A stretch of DNA of 64,000 nt from Oceanicola sp. D3 (GCF_006351965.1 NZ_CP040932.1:434001-498000); one strand, 5' to 3'; counted from the first letter of the stretch, positions 34,903-43,475 are shown. Notes: generated by a model not told the origin, from the letters alone. Made by a program: numbers and translations.

Positions 34903-35781
34903 ATGTTGCGCTCTGGAGTGATCGCAAAGAAGGTCGGCATGACCCGGCTTTTCATGGAAGACGGCAAGCAGATTCCGGTGACGGTTCTGCAGCTTGACGC
35001 ATTGCAGGTGGTGGCCAAGCGCACCGCCGAGACCGACGGCTACTCTGCTGTTCAGCTCGGCGCTGGCTCGGCCAAGGCCAAGCGGACCTCCGCGCCGATG
35101 CGCGGTGTGTTCACGGCGGCCAAGGTTGCGCCCAAGCGCAAGCTCGCCGAGTTCCGCGTGGACCCCGAGAACCTGATCGAAGTGGGCGAGGAAATCACCG
35201 CCGACCACTACTTTGAAGGTCAGTTCGTGGACGTCTCCGGCACCTCGATCGGTAAAGGCTTTGCCGGTGCGATGAAGCGGCACAACTTCGGGGGCCTGCG
35301 CGCCACCCACGGTGTGTCGATCTCTCACCGTTCGCACGGCTCCACCGGCCAGTGTCAGGATCCGGGCCGCGTGTTCAAAGGCAAGAAGATGGCCGGTCAC
35401 ATGGGTGCCGCCCGCGTGACCACGCAGAACCTGCAGGTTGTCCGCACCGACAGCGACCGTGGCCTTATCATGGTCAAAGGCGCGGTGCCGGGCTCCAAGG
35501 GTGGCTGGGTGACGATCAAGGATGCGGTGAAGAAGCCGTTCCCCGAGAACGCCATTCTGCCTGCTGCTCTGAAGTCCGCCGCCGAGGAAGCCGCGAAGGC
35601 CGCTGAAGAAGCCGCTGCCGCCGCTGCTGCCGAAGCCGAGGCCGAAGAGAAGCGCCTGGCCGAAGAGGCCGCCGCCGCTGAAGCCGCCGCGCTGCAAGAG
35701 GCAGAGGCTTCGATTGACGCCGACAAGGCCGAAGAGGGCGACGCCCCCGCGGCCGAAGAGAAGAAGGATGGCGACGAATGA
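34903..35781 (+). CDS. rplC: 50S ribosomal protein L3 with Ala/Glu-rich C-terminal extension
   Basis: 292 residues, about 75 longer than a standard L3. Residues 1-215 are the normal protein ([20 protein letters not shown], and [20 protein letters not shown], which holds the Gln methylated by PrmB in other bacteria). From residue about 221 on, the tail is almost only Ala, Glu, Lys and Asp ([20 protein letters not shown] and on), likely a long charged helix ending in an acidic stretch. The tail is in frame with no sign of frameshift and overlaps rplD by four bases. I recall such tails in roseobacters, but their function is unknown. Confidence 0.97.
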   Translation: MLRSGVIAKKVGMTRLFMEDGKQIPVTVLQLDALQVVAKRTAETDGYSAVQLGAGSAKAKRTSAPMRGVFTAAKVAPKRKLAEFRVDPENLIEVGEEITADHYFEGQFVDVSGTSIGKGFAGAMKRHNFGGLRATHGVSISHRSHGSTGQCQDPGRVFKGKKMAGHMGAARVTTQNLQVVRTDSDRGLIMVKGAVPGSKGGWVTIKDAVKKPFPENAILPAALKSAAEEAAKAAEEAAAAAAAEAEAEEKRLAEEAAAAEAAALQEAEASIDADKAEEGDAPAAEEKKDGDE

Positions 35782-36398
35782 AACTCGACGTGATCAAACT
35801 CGACGGCGGCAAAGCCGGGTCGGTCGATCTGGGCGAAGAGGTCTTTGGCCTCGAGCCCCGCGCCGACATCCTGCACCGCGTCGTCCGTTGGCAGCGCAAC
35901 AAAGCGCAGGCCGGCACGCACAAGGTGAAGACCCGTTCGGAAACGAGCTACTCCACCAAGAAGATCTATCGCCAGAAGGGCACCGGCGGCGCACGCCACG
36001 GTGACCGCAACGCGCCGATCTTCCGCAAGGGTGGTATCTACAAGGGTCCGACCCCGCGCAGCCACGGCCACGATCTTCCCAAGAAGATCCGCGCCCTCGG
36101 CCTGAAGCACGCCCTGAGCGCCAAGGCGCAAGAGGGCAAGCTGGTGATCCTGGAAGACGCCAACATGGCCGAAGCCAAGACCGGTCAGCTGGCCAAGCAG
36201 TTCAAAGAGCTGGGCTGGAAGAAGGCGCTGGTGATCGACGGAGCCGAGGTGAACGAGAACTTCCTCCGCGCCTCCGCCAACATCGACGGTCTGGACGTGC
36301 TGCCCTCCATGGGTGCCAACGTCTATGACATCTTGAAGCGTGATACCCTCGTTCTGACGAAGGCGGGTGTCGAAGCTCTGGAGGCTCGACTGAAATGA
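35778..36398 (+). CDS. rplD: 50S ribosomal protein L4
   Basis: 206 residues. The loop reaching the exit tunnel contains [20 protein letters not shown] and [17 protein letters not shown]-terminal domain ends in [13 protein letters not shown]. In E. coli L4 represses the S10 operon. ATGA overlap with rplC and with rplW shows translational coupling. Confidence 0.98.
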   Translation: MKLDVIKLDGGKAGSVDLGEEVFGLEPRADILHRVVRWQRNKAQAGTHKVKTRSETSYSTKKIYRQKGTGGARHGDRNAPIFRKGGIYKGPTPRSHGHDLPKKIRALGLKHALSAKAQEGKLVILEDANMAEAKTGQLAKQFKELGWKKALVIDGAEVNENFLRASANIDGLDVLPSMGANVYDILKRDTLVLTKAGVEALEARLK

Positions 36399-36691
36399 GT
36401 GCCAAGGCAGAACATTACGACGTGATCGTGAAGCCCGTCATCACCGAGAAGGCCACCATGGCCTCCGAGGCGAACGGCGTGGTTTTCGAGGTCGCCATTG
36501 ACGCCAACAAGCCGCAGATCAAGGAGGCCGTCGAAAGCCTCTTCGGTGTGAAGGTGAAGGCCGTGAACACGACCATCACCAAGGGCAAGACCAAGCGCTT
36601 CCGCGGCCAGCCTGGCAAGCGCAAGGACGTCAAGAAGGCCTATGTGACCCTCGAAGAGGGCAACACGATCGACGTGTCCACCGGGCTCTGA
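36395..36691 (+). CDS. rplW: 50S ribosomal protein L23
   Basis: 98 residues: [14 protein letters not shown] at the N-terminus and [20 protein letters not shown]. It sits at the tunnel exit and docks SRP and trigger factor. Unusually, the operon stops here: an intrinsic terminator follows and rplB is 1.7 kb away. Confidence 0.98.
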   Translation: MSAKAEHYDVIVKPVITEKATMASEANGVVFEVAIDANKPQIKEAVESLFGVKVKAVNTTITKGKTKRFRGQPGKRKDVKKAYVTLEEGNTIDVSTGL

Positions 36692-36730
36692 TCCGGCTGG
36701 TGGGTTAGCCCCCGCCGTATGAATTTGAAA

Positions 36731-36758
36731 AGGCCCTGCCAAGCGCGGGGCCTTTTTT
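36731..36758 (+). terminator. Terminator after rplW, inside the S10 operon
   Basis: Stem AGGCCCTGC / GCGGGGCCT (one G-T pair) with a five-base loop, then six T. It marks the first break in the S10 operon. Confidence 0.88.
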
Positions 36759-36871
36759 GTTGCGCGGTGCGCGGCCTGTATTTTCACAAAGTTTACGTAA
36801 GGTCGCCCAATTCTGGTGGCAGGTTGAGGCCTGTTACGTAGAGAATTTTGTCTGTGCTGGAGGTTTGAACC

Positions 36872-37174
36872 ATGGAATATTTGCGCAGGGAGCCGATCAA
36901 GGGCAAGCCAAGCAAGGTAGCCACGGCGGTGACCAACCAGACGATTGAAGAGCTGCTGGCCGAGGAGGCTGCGGCGCGGGCTGCGGCAGAGGCGGCAGCG
37001 GCAGCGGCAGCGGAGCCGGAGGTGGCGCCCGCCGCCCCGATCACCCCAAAGCGCCCGCCGATGCCCGGCCCCAGTGCCAGCCAGCGACCGCCGGCTGAAG
37101 AGGCGAGCCCCGCCCCTGTCGAGACCATACCAGCGCCACGCCGGTCGCTTCTCAAGCGGTTGCTCGGCGGCTGA
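36872..37174 (+). CDS. Hypothetical Ala/Pro-rich protein
   Basis: 100 residues. A short N-terminal part (MEYLRREPIKGKPSKVATAV) leads to an Ala/Glu helix (residues 28-50), a Pro-rich linker (residues 52-87) and a basic amphipathic end RRSLLKRLLGG. No family recognised. The layout, low-complexity linker plus a C-terminal basic helix, could be a membrane- or partner-docking tail, which is speculation. GGAGG lies ten bases before the ATG. It is inside the break between rplW and rplB. The 208 bases after it hold nothing I can assign. Confidence 0.6.
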   Translation: MEYLRREPIKGKPSKVATAVTNQTIEELLAEEAAARAAAEAAAAAAAEPEVAPAAPITPKRPPMPGPSASQRPPAEEASPAPVETIPAPRRSLLKRLLGG

Positions 37175-37382
37175 CCTTGCCGGGCTGCGGCGAGGGTGAG
37201 ACCGGCGAAGCCCAAGCTATCACGCATCAATGCCGGGCCGTGAGCCGGGCGCCTGTGGTGTTGCACCGGACAGAGACTTCTTGCCGGTTTTCAACCTCGC
37301 GGGCCGTTCTTGACCGCGCATGACATCACCGGTGGCCGCAGCGCGGGGGATACCCGCGCGCGGCCCTCGCTTTGCCGTGCCC

Positions 37383-38090
37383 TCAGGCAGCGGAGGGCAG
37401 GGGGGCTTCCGCAGGTTCCGGCGGGTTGAGCGCGTCGAAGATCCGGCGGTAGAGCGGCGAGGTCATGAAGTCGCCGTAGGCGCGGTTGAGCACGTCCATC
37501 AAACCTTCCACTTGAGCCTCGCCGGTTTTGCCGGGGGCCTGGACGACGCGGGTGAAGAGCAGATCTTCGGTTTCCGGGGTGATCCCGTGGCGGCGCACGA
37601 TCTGGTCGATCGTGTCGCGTTGGCGTTGCTCGCGCGACATATCCCAATGGCGCATGAAACGCGCGTAATGGGGCACGAAGCGCGGGTTGGATAGCGCGAG
37701 GGTGGAAATGAGCGGCTCGCAGAAATGGCAGGTTTCGCTCTCATACATCCCGTCGAAGAGCGAGAAGGCCATCATCCGTTCCACTTCCAGCAGCCAGGCC
37801 TCAAGCCGCGCGTGCAGGTCACGCGTGCGGGCGAGGCGCTTCCAGATGGCGAGGCTGTGGGGGCTGGCCCAAGGATCGAAGGCGCTATCCTCTTCGCGCC
37901 AGGCCCCGTCGGTGGGATCGAGGGCAAAGTAATAGTGGTTGGCGGCGTCCAATGCGCGATGCAGAACCGGAAGCGCGGCTTCGAGGTCGTCCATCAGGCG
38001 GAAGGCCTGCGTGCGCGGCCAAAAGCCGGATTGGCGAATACCCACGACGAACTGATGTTTACCCGCGTCCTCAATGGTCCGGATCGTCAT
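37383..38090 (-). CDS. Hypothetical protein, reverse strand inside the S10 operon
   Basis: 235 residues from the ATG at 38088-38090 (MTIRTIEDAGKHQFVVGIRQ); the much longer open frame upstream runs antisense to rplB and rpsS and is spurious. Rich in Trp, His and Phe, predicted all-helical, with one CHFCEP motif at about residue 120. No signal peptide or membrane segment. I do not recognise the family. It is transcribed against the ribosomal genes and starts 310 bases before rplB. Confidence 0.65.
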   Translation of the reverse strand: MTIRTIEDAGKHQFVVGIRQSGFWPRTQAFRLMDDLEAALPVLHRALDAANHYYFALDPTDGAWREEDSAFDPWASPHSLAIWKRLARTRDLHARLEAWLLEVERMMAFSLFDGMYESETCHFCEPLISTLALSNPRFVPHYARFMRHWDMSREQRQRDTIDQIVRRHGITPETEDLLFTRVVQAPGKTGEAQVEGLMDVLNRAYGDFMTSPLYRRIFDALNPPEPAEAPLPSAA

Positions 38091-38225
38091 AAAAGCGGCC
38101 CCTCTGCCTATGGTTGTTCCCTTCGACCGGGAGATTAGGCGACAGAGACGGGCCAGAATAAGGCGGGTTGCCGGAAAATGATTGGCAAAGCCCGCGCATG
38201 GCAGGCGAATATGCCCTTGCGGGCC

Positions 38226-38254
38226 TTGACCGGCTGAGGCCCCGCCCTTAAAGG
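38226..38254 (+). promoter_or_regulatory. Candidate promoter for the rplB half of the S10 operon
   Basis: TTGACC at 38226-38231, 17-base spacer, TAAAGG at 38249-38254, in the 309-base gap between the reverse gene and rplB. A start near 38261 would put the hairpin at 38269 at the very 5' end of the leader. Confidence 0.5.
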
Positions 38255-38268
38255 GAAGCATCCGCAAG

Positions 38269-38298
38269 AGCCCCGGATTCGTCCGGGGCTTCGCTTTT
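38269..38298 (+). terminator. Terminator-like hairpin in the rplB leader (possible attenuator)
   Basis: Nine-bp stem AGCCCCGGA / TCCGGGGCT closed by a TTCG tetraloop, then TCGCTTTT. No plus-strand gene lies just upstream for it to terminate, and rplB starts 101 bases later, so it may act as an attenuator of the rplB transcript. Confidence 0.55.
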
Positions 38299-38399
38299 GG
38301 TCGGTTGCGACCAGTGCGGAGCACATCCCGGGCACCTACGGGGGCCTTAAACATCAGGGCAGCGCAAGCCGCCCGCACAGAAAACGGAAGACAGTTAAC

Positions 38400-39242
38400 A
38401 TGGCACTCAAGTCGTATAAGCCGACGACGCCGGGCCAGCGTGGGCTGGTGCTGATCGACCGTTCGGAGCTGTGGAAAGGACGTCCGGTCAAATCCCTCAC
38501 CGAGGGTCTGACCAAGAAGGGCGGCCGGAACAACACCGGACGGATTACCGCGCGTCGTCGTGGTGGTGGCGCGAAGCGTCTCTACCGCATCGTTGATTTC
38601 AAGCGTAAGAAAATGGACGTTCCGGCGACCGTTGAGCGCATTGAATACGACCCCAACCGCACCGCCTTCATCGCCCTGATCCGATATCAGGATGGTGAGC
38701 AGGCCTACATCCTCGCCCCCCAGCGCCTCGCCGTTGGTGACACGGTTGTCTCTTCGGCCAAGGCCGACGTGAAGCCGGGCAACGCGATGCAGTTCATTGG
38801 CATGCCGATCGGTACGATCATTCACAACATTGAGCTGAAGCCCGGCAAGGGCGGCCAGATCGCACGCGCCGCGGGCACCTATGCCCAGTTTGTTGGCCGT
38901 GACGGTGGCTACGCGCAGGTGCGCCTCAGCTCCGGCGAGCTTCGTCTGGTGCGTCAGGAATGCATGGCCACGGTTGGCGCGGTGAGCAACCCCGACAACT
39001 CGAACCAGAACCTCGGCAAGGCTGGCCGCGTCCGTCACATGGGCAAGCGCCCCTCTGTTCGCGGCGTTGCGATGAACCCGATCGACCACCCGCATGGTGG
39101 TGGTGAAGGCCGCACCTCCGGTGGCCGGACCCCGGTTACTCCGTGGGGCAAGGACACCAAGGGTCGCCGCACCCGTGACAAGAACAAGGCGTCGCAGAAG
39201 CTGATCATCCGCTCGCGTCACGCCAGGAAGAAGGGTCGCTAA
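38400..39242 (+). CDS. rplB: 50S ribosomal protein L2
   Basis: 280 residues, normal length. [20 protein letters not shown], and the peptidyl-transferase-proximal segment [20 protein letters not shown] with the essential His. The first gene after the break in the S10 operon, headed by its own candidate promoter. Confidence 0.98.
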   Translation: MALKSYKPTTPGQRGLVLIDRSELWKGRPVKSLTEGLTKKGGRNNTGRITARRRGGGAKRLYRIVDFKRKKMDVPATVERIEYDPNRTAFIALIRYQDGEQAYILAPQRLAVGDTVVSSAKADVKPGNAMQFIGMPIGTIIHNIELKPGKGGQIARAAGTYAQFVGRDGGYAQVRLSSGELRLVRQECMATVGAVSNPDNSNQNLGKAGRVRHMGKRPSVRGVAMNPIDHPHGGGEGRTSGGRTPVTPWGKDTKGRRTRDKNKASQKLIIRSRHARKKGR

Positions 39243-39245
39243 CAC

Positions 39246-39524
39246 ATGTCGCGTTCTGTTTGGAAAGGCCCGTTTGTTGACAGCTATGTCCTCAAGAAGG
39301 CCGAAAAATCCCGCGAATCGGGTCGCAACGAGGTCATCAAGATCTGGTCGCGCCGCTCCACCATCCTGCCCCAGTTCGTGGGGCTCACCTTTGGCGTCTA
39401 CAACGGCAAGAAGCATATCCCGGTGAACGTTTCCGAGGACATGATTGGCCAGAAGTTCGGTGAATATTCGCCGACTCGTACCTACTACGGCCACGCCGCA
39501 GACAAGAAAGCGAAGAGGAAGTAA
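39246..39524 (+). CDS. rpsS: 30S ribosomal protein S19
   Basis: 92 residues: [19 protein letters not shown] and [20 protein letters not shown], typical throughout. It forms the head of the 30S subunit with S13. Three bases separate it from rplB. Confidence 0.98.
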   Translation: MSRSVWKGPFVDSYVLKKAEKSRESGRNEVIKIWSRRSTILPQFVGLTFGVYNGKKHIPVNVSEDMIGQKFGEYSPTRTYYGHAADKKAKRK

Positions 39525-39526
39525 CC

Positions 39527-39907
39527 ATGGGCAAGGACAAGAATCCCCGCCGCGTGGAAGACAACGAGGCACTGGCCAAGGCCCGCATGCTTCGCACCTC
39601 GCCGCAAAAGCTGAACCTCGTCGCTGCGATGATCCGTGGCAAGAAGGTCGAGAAGGCTCTGGCCGATCTCACCTTCTCCAAGAAGCGGATCGCCGTGGAC
39701 GTGAAGAAATGCCTTCAGTCCGCCATCGCCAACGCCGAGAACAACCACAACCTGGACGTCGACGAGCTGATCGTCGCTGAGGCCTGGGTCGGCAAGAACC
39801 TGACGATGAAGCGCGGTCGCCCGCGTGCCCGTGGCCGTTTTGGCCGCATCGTCAAGCCGTTTGCCGAGCTGACCATCAAGGTCCGCCAGATCGAGGAGCA
39901 AGCCTGA
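39527..39907 (+). CDS. rplV: 50S ribosomal protein L22
   Basis: 126 residues. The conserved beta hairpin lining the exit tunnel ends in [17 protein letters not shown]. Overlaps the first base of rpsC, so translation is coupled. Confidence 0.98.
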   Translation: MGKDKNPRRVEDNEALAKARMLRTSPQKLNLVAAMIRGKKVEKALADLTFSKKRIAVDVKKCLQSAIANAENNHNLDVDELIVAEAWVGKNLTMKRGRPRARGRFGRIVKPFAELTIKVRQIEEQA

Positions 39908-40611
39908 TGGGTAACAAGGTCAATCCGATCGGTATGCGGCTTCAGGTGAACCGCACCTGGGACAGCCGCTGGTATGCCGATACCAAGGACTACGGCAACC
40001 TTCTGCTCGAAGACATCGCGATCCGCGAGTTCATCGAGGAAGAGTGCAAGCAGGCCGGCGTCAGCCGTGTGATCATCGAGCGCCCGCACCGCAAGTGCCG
40101 GGTGACGGTCCACACCGCGCGCCCCGGCGTGATCATCGGCAAGAAAGGCGCTGACATCGAAGGTCTGCGCCGCAAGCTGGCGAACATGACCGACAGCGAG
40201 CTGCACCTCAACATCGTTGAAGTGCGCAAGCCCGAGCTGGACGCCGCCCTGGTGGCCGAAAGCATCGCGCAGCAGCTCGAGCGCCGGGTGTCGTTCCGCC
40301 GCGCCATGAAGCGCTCGGTGCAGAACGCCATGCGCATGGGTGCCCTTGGCATCCGGGTCAACGTCGCGGGCCGCCTTGGCGGTGCCGAGATCGCCCGGAC
40401 CGAGTGGTATCGCGAGGGCCGCGTTCCCCTGCACACCCTGCGGGCCGACATCGACTATGCACACGCCGAAGGCTCCACGCCCTACGGCATCATCGGCATC
40501 AAGGTTTGGATCTTCAAAGGCGAGATCATGGAGCACGACCCGTCGGCTCGCGATCGTAAAGCCCAAGAGCTCCAGGAAGGCGGAGGCCCGCGCCCCCGCC
40601 GTGACCGGTAA
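39907..40611 (+). CDS. rpsC: 30S ribosomal protein S3
   Basis: 234 residues. [20 protein letters not shown] at the start, KH domain around [20 protein letters not shown], and the C-terminal domain [20 protein letters not shown]. It lies at the mRNA entry of the 30S subunit. Confidence 0.98.
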   Translation: MGNKVNPIGMRLQVNRTWDSRWYADTKDYGNLLLEDIAIREFIEEECKQAGVSRVIIERPHRKCRVTVHTARPGVIIGKKGADIEGLRRKLANMTDSELHLNIVEVRKPELDAALVAESIAQQLERRVSFRRAMKRSVQNAMRMGALGIRVNVAGRLGGAEIARTEWYREGRVPLHTLRADIDYAHAEGSTPYGIIGIKVWIFKGEIMEHDPSARDRKAQELQEGGGPRPRRDR

Positions 40612-40623
40612 GGAGTTGGAATA

Positions 40624-41037
40624 ATGCTGCAACCAAAACGCACGAAATTCCGCAAGATGCACAAGGGCCGCATCCGCGGCGAGGCGAAGGGCGGGTCTGA
40701 CCTGAACTTCGGCACCTTCGGCCTGAAAGCGGTGGAGCCCGAGCGCATCACCGCCCGTCAGATCGAGGCTGCACGCCGTGCCATGACGCGCCACATGAAG
40801 CGTCAGGGCCGCGTCTGGATCCGGATCTTCCCCGATCTGCCCGTCACCTCCAAGCCGGTCGAAGTCCGGATGGGTAAAGGTAAGGGCTCGGTGGATTTCT
40901 GGGCCGCCAAGGTGAAGCCCGGCCGCGTGATGTTCGAGATCGACGGCGTGTCCGAGGAGATCGCCCGCGAGGCGCTCCGCCTGGCCGCGATGAAGCTGCC
41001 GATCAAGACCCGCACCGTGGTCCGCGAAGACTGGTGA
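40624..41037 (+). CDS. rplP: 50S ribosomal protein L16
   Basis: 137 residues. [20 protein letters not shown] opens the protein, with [20 protein letters not shown] as the family signature. The operon stops again here: a palindromic repeat and a terminator follow, and rpmC lies 2.5 kb downstream instead of directly adjacent. Confidence 0.98.
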   Translation: MLQPKRTKFRKMHKGRIRGEAKGGSDLNFGTFGLKAVEPERITARQIEAARRAMTRHMKRQGRVWIRIFPDLPVTSKPVEVRMGKGKGSVDFWAAKVKPGRVMFEIDGVSEEIAREALRLAAMKLPIKTRTVVREDW

Positions 41038-41043
41038 TCGGGT

Positions 41044-41066
41044 GGTGGGCAGATTGCCCACCCTAC
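41044..41066. repeat. Palindromic intergenic repeat, copy 3
   Basis: Same 23 bases as at 4399-4421, seven bases after the rplP stop. Confidence 0.8.
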
Positions 41067-41077
41067 GAGATTGAAGT

Positions 41078-41114
41078 CCCCGCTGGAGTGATCCGGCGGG
41101 GGTTTCCGTTTTTT
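41078..41114 (+). terminator. Terminator after rplP
   Basis: Nine-bp stem CCCCGCTGG / CCGGCGGGG with a six-base loop, followed by GTTTCCGTTTTTT. Confidence 0.7.
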
Positions 41115-41127
41115 GGGAGAGTGAGCG

Positions 41128-41355
41128 ATGAAGACTGTCGATACGGTCAAATGGGTGGCGACGGCCATTCAACTCGTCGGCTACGGCCTGACGGGGCTAA
41201 ATGTGGTGCCGTGGAACGTTTTTGCCTTCTTCGTCGGAATCCTGCTGTGGTTTGCCGTGGGTGTCATGTGGAAGGACCGGGCGATCATGGTCGTCCACGT
41301 CGGCGCGTTCATCTCGCTTTTCGTGGGCTATCTGAACTCGGGGGCACCGGCTTGA
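41128..41355 (+). CDS. Small two-helix membrane protein (DUF6552-like)
   Basis: 75 residues. Two hydrophobic helices (VATAIQLVGYGLTGLNVVPW / NVFAFFVGILLWFAVGVMWK, then VHVGAFISLFVGYL). I recall near-identical small proteins in roseobacters, sometimes mislabelled as UbiE; no UbiE motif exists here. Function unknown. It begins 14 bases after the T run of the terminator, with GGGAGAGTGAGCG before the ATG. Confidence 0.75.
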   Translation: MKTVDTVKWVATAIQLVGYGLTGLNVVPWNVFAFFVGILLWFAVGVMWKDRAIMVVHVGAFISLFVGYLNSGAPA

Positions 41356-41480
41356 TGCCCAGCTCATCGACTCTGGGGCTTACCGCGACCAGCAGTTGAG
41401 ACCTACCTATTGGCGGTGCGTATAGATCGGCCGCGTTGGCATTCCATGGCGCGAGGATTGCGTCGGCCTCGCGCCGATTA

Positions 41481-41741
41481 TCACAACGTCCGCATCCCGC
41501 GCTCCATCAGCTCCCGCATGAAACGCTGATACTTCACCCCGCGCTTCTCTGCCTCGGCGCGGATGGCGGCGAGTTGGCTTTCGGGCATCCGCATGGTGAC
41601 GCGGGCGGATTTGTCTTCGAACTCGTAAGCTGCGGGTTCGGCGGCTCCCCAGTCGAACTCCGACAGGTCGGCTTCTTCCACGAAGGCTTCCGCCGCCGCG
41701 TCACTCGGGAGGCTTGGCCATGGCTTCTTTTGCGTCTTCAT
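41481..41741 (-). CDS. brnA: BrnA-type CopG/ribbon-helix-helix antitoxin
   Basis: 86 residues. The C-terminal half is a ribbon-helix-helix domain: a strand SARVTMRMPESQLAAI followed by RAEAEKRGVKYQRFMRELME. The acidic N-terminal part (DLSEFDWGAAEPAAYEF) would wrap the toxin. In BrnTA systems BrnA neutralises BrnT and represses the operon. It overlaps the toxin gene by 41 bases. Toxin first, antitoxin second is the normal BrnTA order. Confidence 0.82.
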   Translation of the reverse strand: MKTQKKPWPSLPSDAAAEAFVEEADLSEFDWGAAEPAAYEFEDKSARVTMRMPESQLAAIRAEAEKRGVKYQRFMRELMERGMRTL

Positions 41742-42009
41742 AGCGTCGTATCTCCTTGGCGTGCATGTAGCGCGCGTTGATCGGGCGGAGCCACAGGGCG
41801 CCGTCTTTCTCCCGGTGCATGTAGACCAAGAACACGTGGCGGCCTTCCGGCGTTTGCCCGGCGGTCCGAAAGCGCGGCTCTCCGGGAAACGGATCAGGGA
41901 TGCGGAGGGTCATGGTGCGGAGCACATGCTCGATCTCCGCCTGAGACACACCGTGCTTTCCGCACTTCGGCCAATTCCCGGCATCCCAATCAACCCCGGC
42001 GATTTTCAT
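41701..42009 (-). CDS. brnT: BrnT-type ribonuclease toxin
   Basis: 102 residues, normal length. Family pattern: VDWDAGNWPKCGKHGVSQAE (the W-D..N...KHGV motif), RIPDPFPGEPRFRTAGQTPE, HVFLVYMHREKDG and RPINARYMHAKEIRRYEDA. BrnT is a RelE-fold RNase that stops translation when its antitoxin is lost. The pair lies inside the ribosomal S10/spc cluster, against the direction of those genes. Motif-based assignment; not tested by HMM. Confidence 0.82.
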   Translation of the reverse strand: MKIAGVDWDAGNWPKCGKHGVSQAEIEHVLRTMTLRIPDPFPGEPRFRTAGQTPEGRHVFLVYMHREKDGALWLRPINARYMHAKEIRRYEDAKEAMAKPPE

Positions 42010-42013
42010 GGGC

Positions 42014-42044
42014 TATATATGCACGTTTGTATGTACAAAATCAA
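42014..42044 (-). promoter_or_regulatory. brnTA promoter with operator palindrome
   Basis: Reading the reverse strand, TTGATT, a 17-base spacer and CATATA form a promoter just before brnT. Inside the spacer lies TTTGTA-CA-TACAAA (42026-42039), six-base perfect arms, a fitting site for a ribbon-helix-helix repressor such as BrnA. Confidence 0.6.
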
Positions 42045-42118
42045 GGTCGGCGGGCACTGCCTGTTCGTGCCTCAATCGCTCCATTGGAGTGAGTGTCGCG
42101 CGGGGCGCGGGCTGGCCC

Positions 42119-42739
42119 TCACTCCCACCGATAATTGAAACTCACCGACACCCGCTCTTCCTCGGCCATGTTCATCGGCACCTCATGCCGGAGCCAGGAC
42201 TCCCATAGCAGCACGTCGCCCACGGCCGGGGCGACCGAGACGAAGCGTTTCAGTTCTTCGCGGCAGTGCTTGCGGCGCATGGGCGCGGCCATCATGCGGG
42301 CGGAGCGCGGGTCTTCCAGTTTCAGCGCCGAGGTGCCTTCGGGCATCGACACGTAGGTGGTGCCCGAGATTACCGCGTGGGGGTGGATGTGGGAGCCGTG
42401 GGTGCCGCCTTCGGGCAGGATGTTGATCCAGAGGTCTTCGAGCACCAGCGCCCGTCCGTCGAGGTCGAACTGGAGGTCTTCGGTGAAGGCGGCGACGTGG
42501 GCGTCGAGGTTCTTGGCGAGCGCCTTGAAGATCGGGAAGCGCCAGGGGAGGTCGGAGAGGGAGGCGTATGAGGTGTAGCCGGGATACCCGTTTTCCTCGC
42601 ACCATTCCTGCCCGGCCTCGTCATCCTCGGCGATGGTGAAGCAGCTGGCTTCCAGCTCCTGCGGGTCGACGGCGGGCTTTTGCTCCGACAGGGCGGCGCG
42701 GTAGAGGCGGGTCACGAAGAGAGATGAGATCTGGGCCAT
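42119..42739 (-). CDS. Putative 2OG-Fe(II) oxygenase (TIGR02466-like)
   Basis: 206 residues from MAQISSLFVTRLY. Features of the family: LEDLWINILPEGGTHGSHIH with the His-x-His metal pair (H117/H119), SGTTYVSMPEG, and GDVLLWESWLRHEVPMN (distal H185) with ERVSVSFNYRW, where the Arg binds 2-oxoglutarate. Substrate unknown. The ribosome site is weak; an ATG 24 bases upstream (MRYVRIM) is an alternative. It sits in the rplP-rpmC break and is divergent from the ferritin gene, with which it may share regulation by iron or by the nearby operator-like motif. Confidence 0.82.
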   Translation of the reverse strand: MAQISSLFVTRLYRAALSEQKPAVDPQELEASCFTIAEDDEAGQEWCEENGYPGYTSYASLSDLPWRFPIFKALAKNLDAHVAAFTEDLQFDLDGRALVLEDLWINILPEGGTHGSHIHPHAVISGTTYVSMPEGTSALKLEDPRSARMMAAPMRRKHCREELKRFVSVAPAVGDVLLWESWLRHEVPMNMAEEERVSVSFNYRWE

Positions 42740-42840
42740 GATCCGGACGTAGCGCATGGGCGCCGCCAAGGCCAGAACGCGCGTTGCAGCGGATTGGCGC
42801 GCGCGGACAGGATTTCTTCAGACAAGCGGCGCTCTGGGCT

Positions 42841-42877
42841 TATAATCTGGGCAAACATGCATATGTACGAATGTATC
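42841..42877 (+). promoter_or_regulatory. Promoter and palindromic motif before the bacterioferritin-like gene
   Basis: A perfect TATAAT lies at 42841-42846. The -35 region (TTCAGACA near 42817) is poor. Just downstream, CATGCATATGTACGAATGTA (42857-42876) holds overlapping short palindromes (ATGCAT, TAC-GTA) and GTAC cores like those in the brnTA operator. Confidence 0.45.
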
Positions 42878-42905
42878 AGCTCTATGACCGAAAAGGCGTA
42901 AGATC

Positions 42906-43394
42906 ATGTCGAACGACACCACACTGAAGAACCTGAATACCGCGCTCCAGATGGAAATGACGGCGGCGCACCAGTATCAGTTGCACGCCCATCTGCTCGA
43001 CGACTGGGGGCTCGATCTGCTGGCGGCCCAGATGCGCGAGGAATTTGCAGAAGAGCTTGGCCATTCCGACCGTTTCCTCGCCCGGATCTTCGAACTCGGC
43101 GGCGCACCTGAGATGGGCTTTGCCGAAACTCCGAAGGTTGCAAGCTCCCTGCAGGACATGTTCAGCTCCGATCTGAAGGACGAGCGCGATGCCATCGCGT
43201 TTTATACCGAGGCCGCCCGCGCCGCATGGGACGCCGGCGATCTGGCCAGCAAGGCACTCTTCGAAGAGATCGCGATTGACGAGGTGGGCCACCAGAACTG
43301 GCTCGATCTGCAACTCGGCCTGATGGAACGACTCGGGCTGCAGGCCTACACCACCAAGTTCGTTTCCGGTGGCCTCGACTCCGGGGCCGAATGA
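42906..43394 (+). CDS. Bacterioferritin-like protein lacking the haem ligand
   Basis: 162 residues, four-helix ferritin. All di-iron ferroxidase residues of E. coli Bfr are present with an offset of one: E17, Y24, E50, H53, E93, E126, H129. The haem-binding Met of Bfr (M52) is replaced by Leu in EELGHSD, so haem between subunits is unlikely. It should store or detoxify iron in the cytosol. It lies in the rplP-rpmC break next to an iron-dependent oxygenase. A 10-bp hairpin follows its stop. Confidence 0.88.
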   Translation: MSNDTTLKNLNTALQMEMTAAHQYQLHAHLLDDWGLDLLAAQMREEFAEELGHSDRFLARIFELGGAPEMGFAETPKVASSLQDMFSSDLKDERDAIAFYTEAARAAWDAGDLASKALFEEIAIDEVGHQNWLDLQLGLMERLGLQAYTTKFVSGGLDSGAE

Positions 43395-43400
43395 GCCTAT

Positions 43401-43436
43401 CCGGTGCGCGTGCCCCCGCTGCGGTGCGCGCACCGG
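43401..43436 (+). terminator. Hairpin after the bacterioferritin-like gene
   Basis: Ten-bp perfect stem CCGGTGCGCG / CGCGCACCGG with a 16-base loop. No T run follows, so it is a weak intrinsic terminator at best. Confidence 0.4.
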
Positions 43437-43446
43437 GAAAAACCCC

Positions 43447-43475
43447 TTGCCACACTTCCGATTCCCCCCTATAGG
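43447..43475 (+). promoter_or_regulatory. Candidate promoter restarting the ribosomal genes at rpmC
   Basis: TTGCCA at 43447-43452, 17-base spacer, TATAGG at 43470-43475. Its place, directly downstream of the inserted genes and 78 bases before rpmC, makes it the likely driver of the rpmC-rpmD block. Confidence 0.6.

Noticed and set aside
38091-39572. Long N-terminal extension of the reverse gene at 37383
   Set aside because: It is antisense to rplB and rpsS and low in complexity; the ATG at 38088-38090 is the sensible start.
41128-41355. UbiE methyltransferase label for the small membrane protein
   Set aside because: 75 residues, two helices, no SAM-binding motif; I recall the label as a database error.
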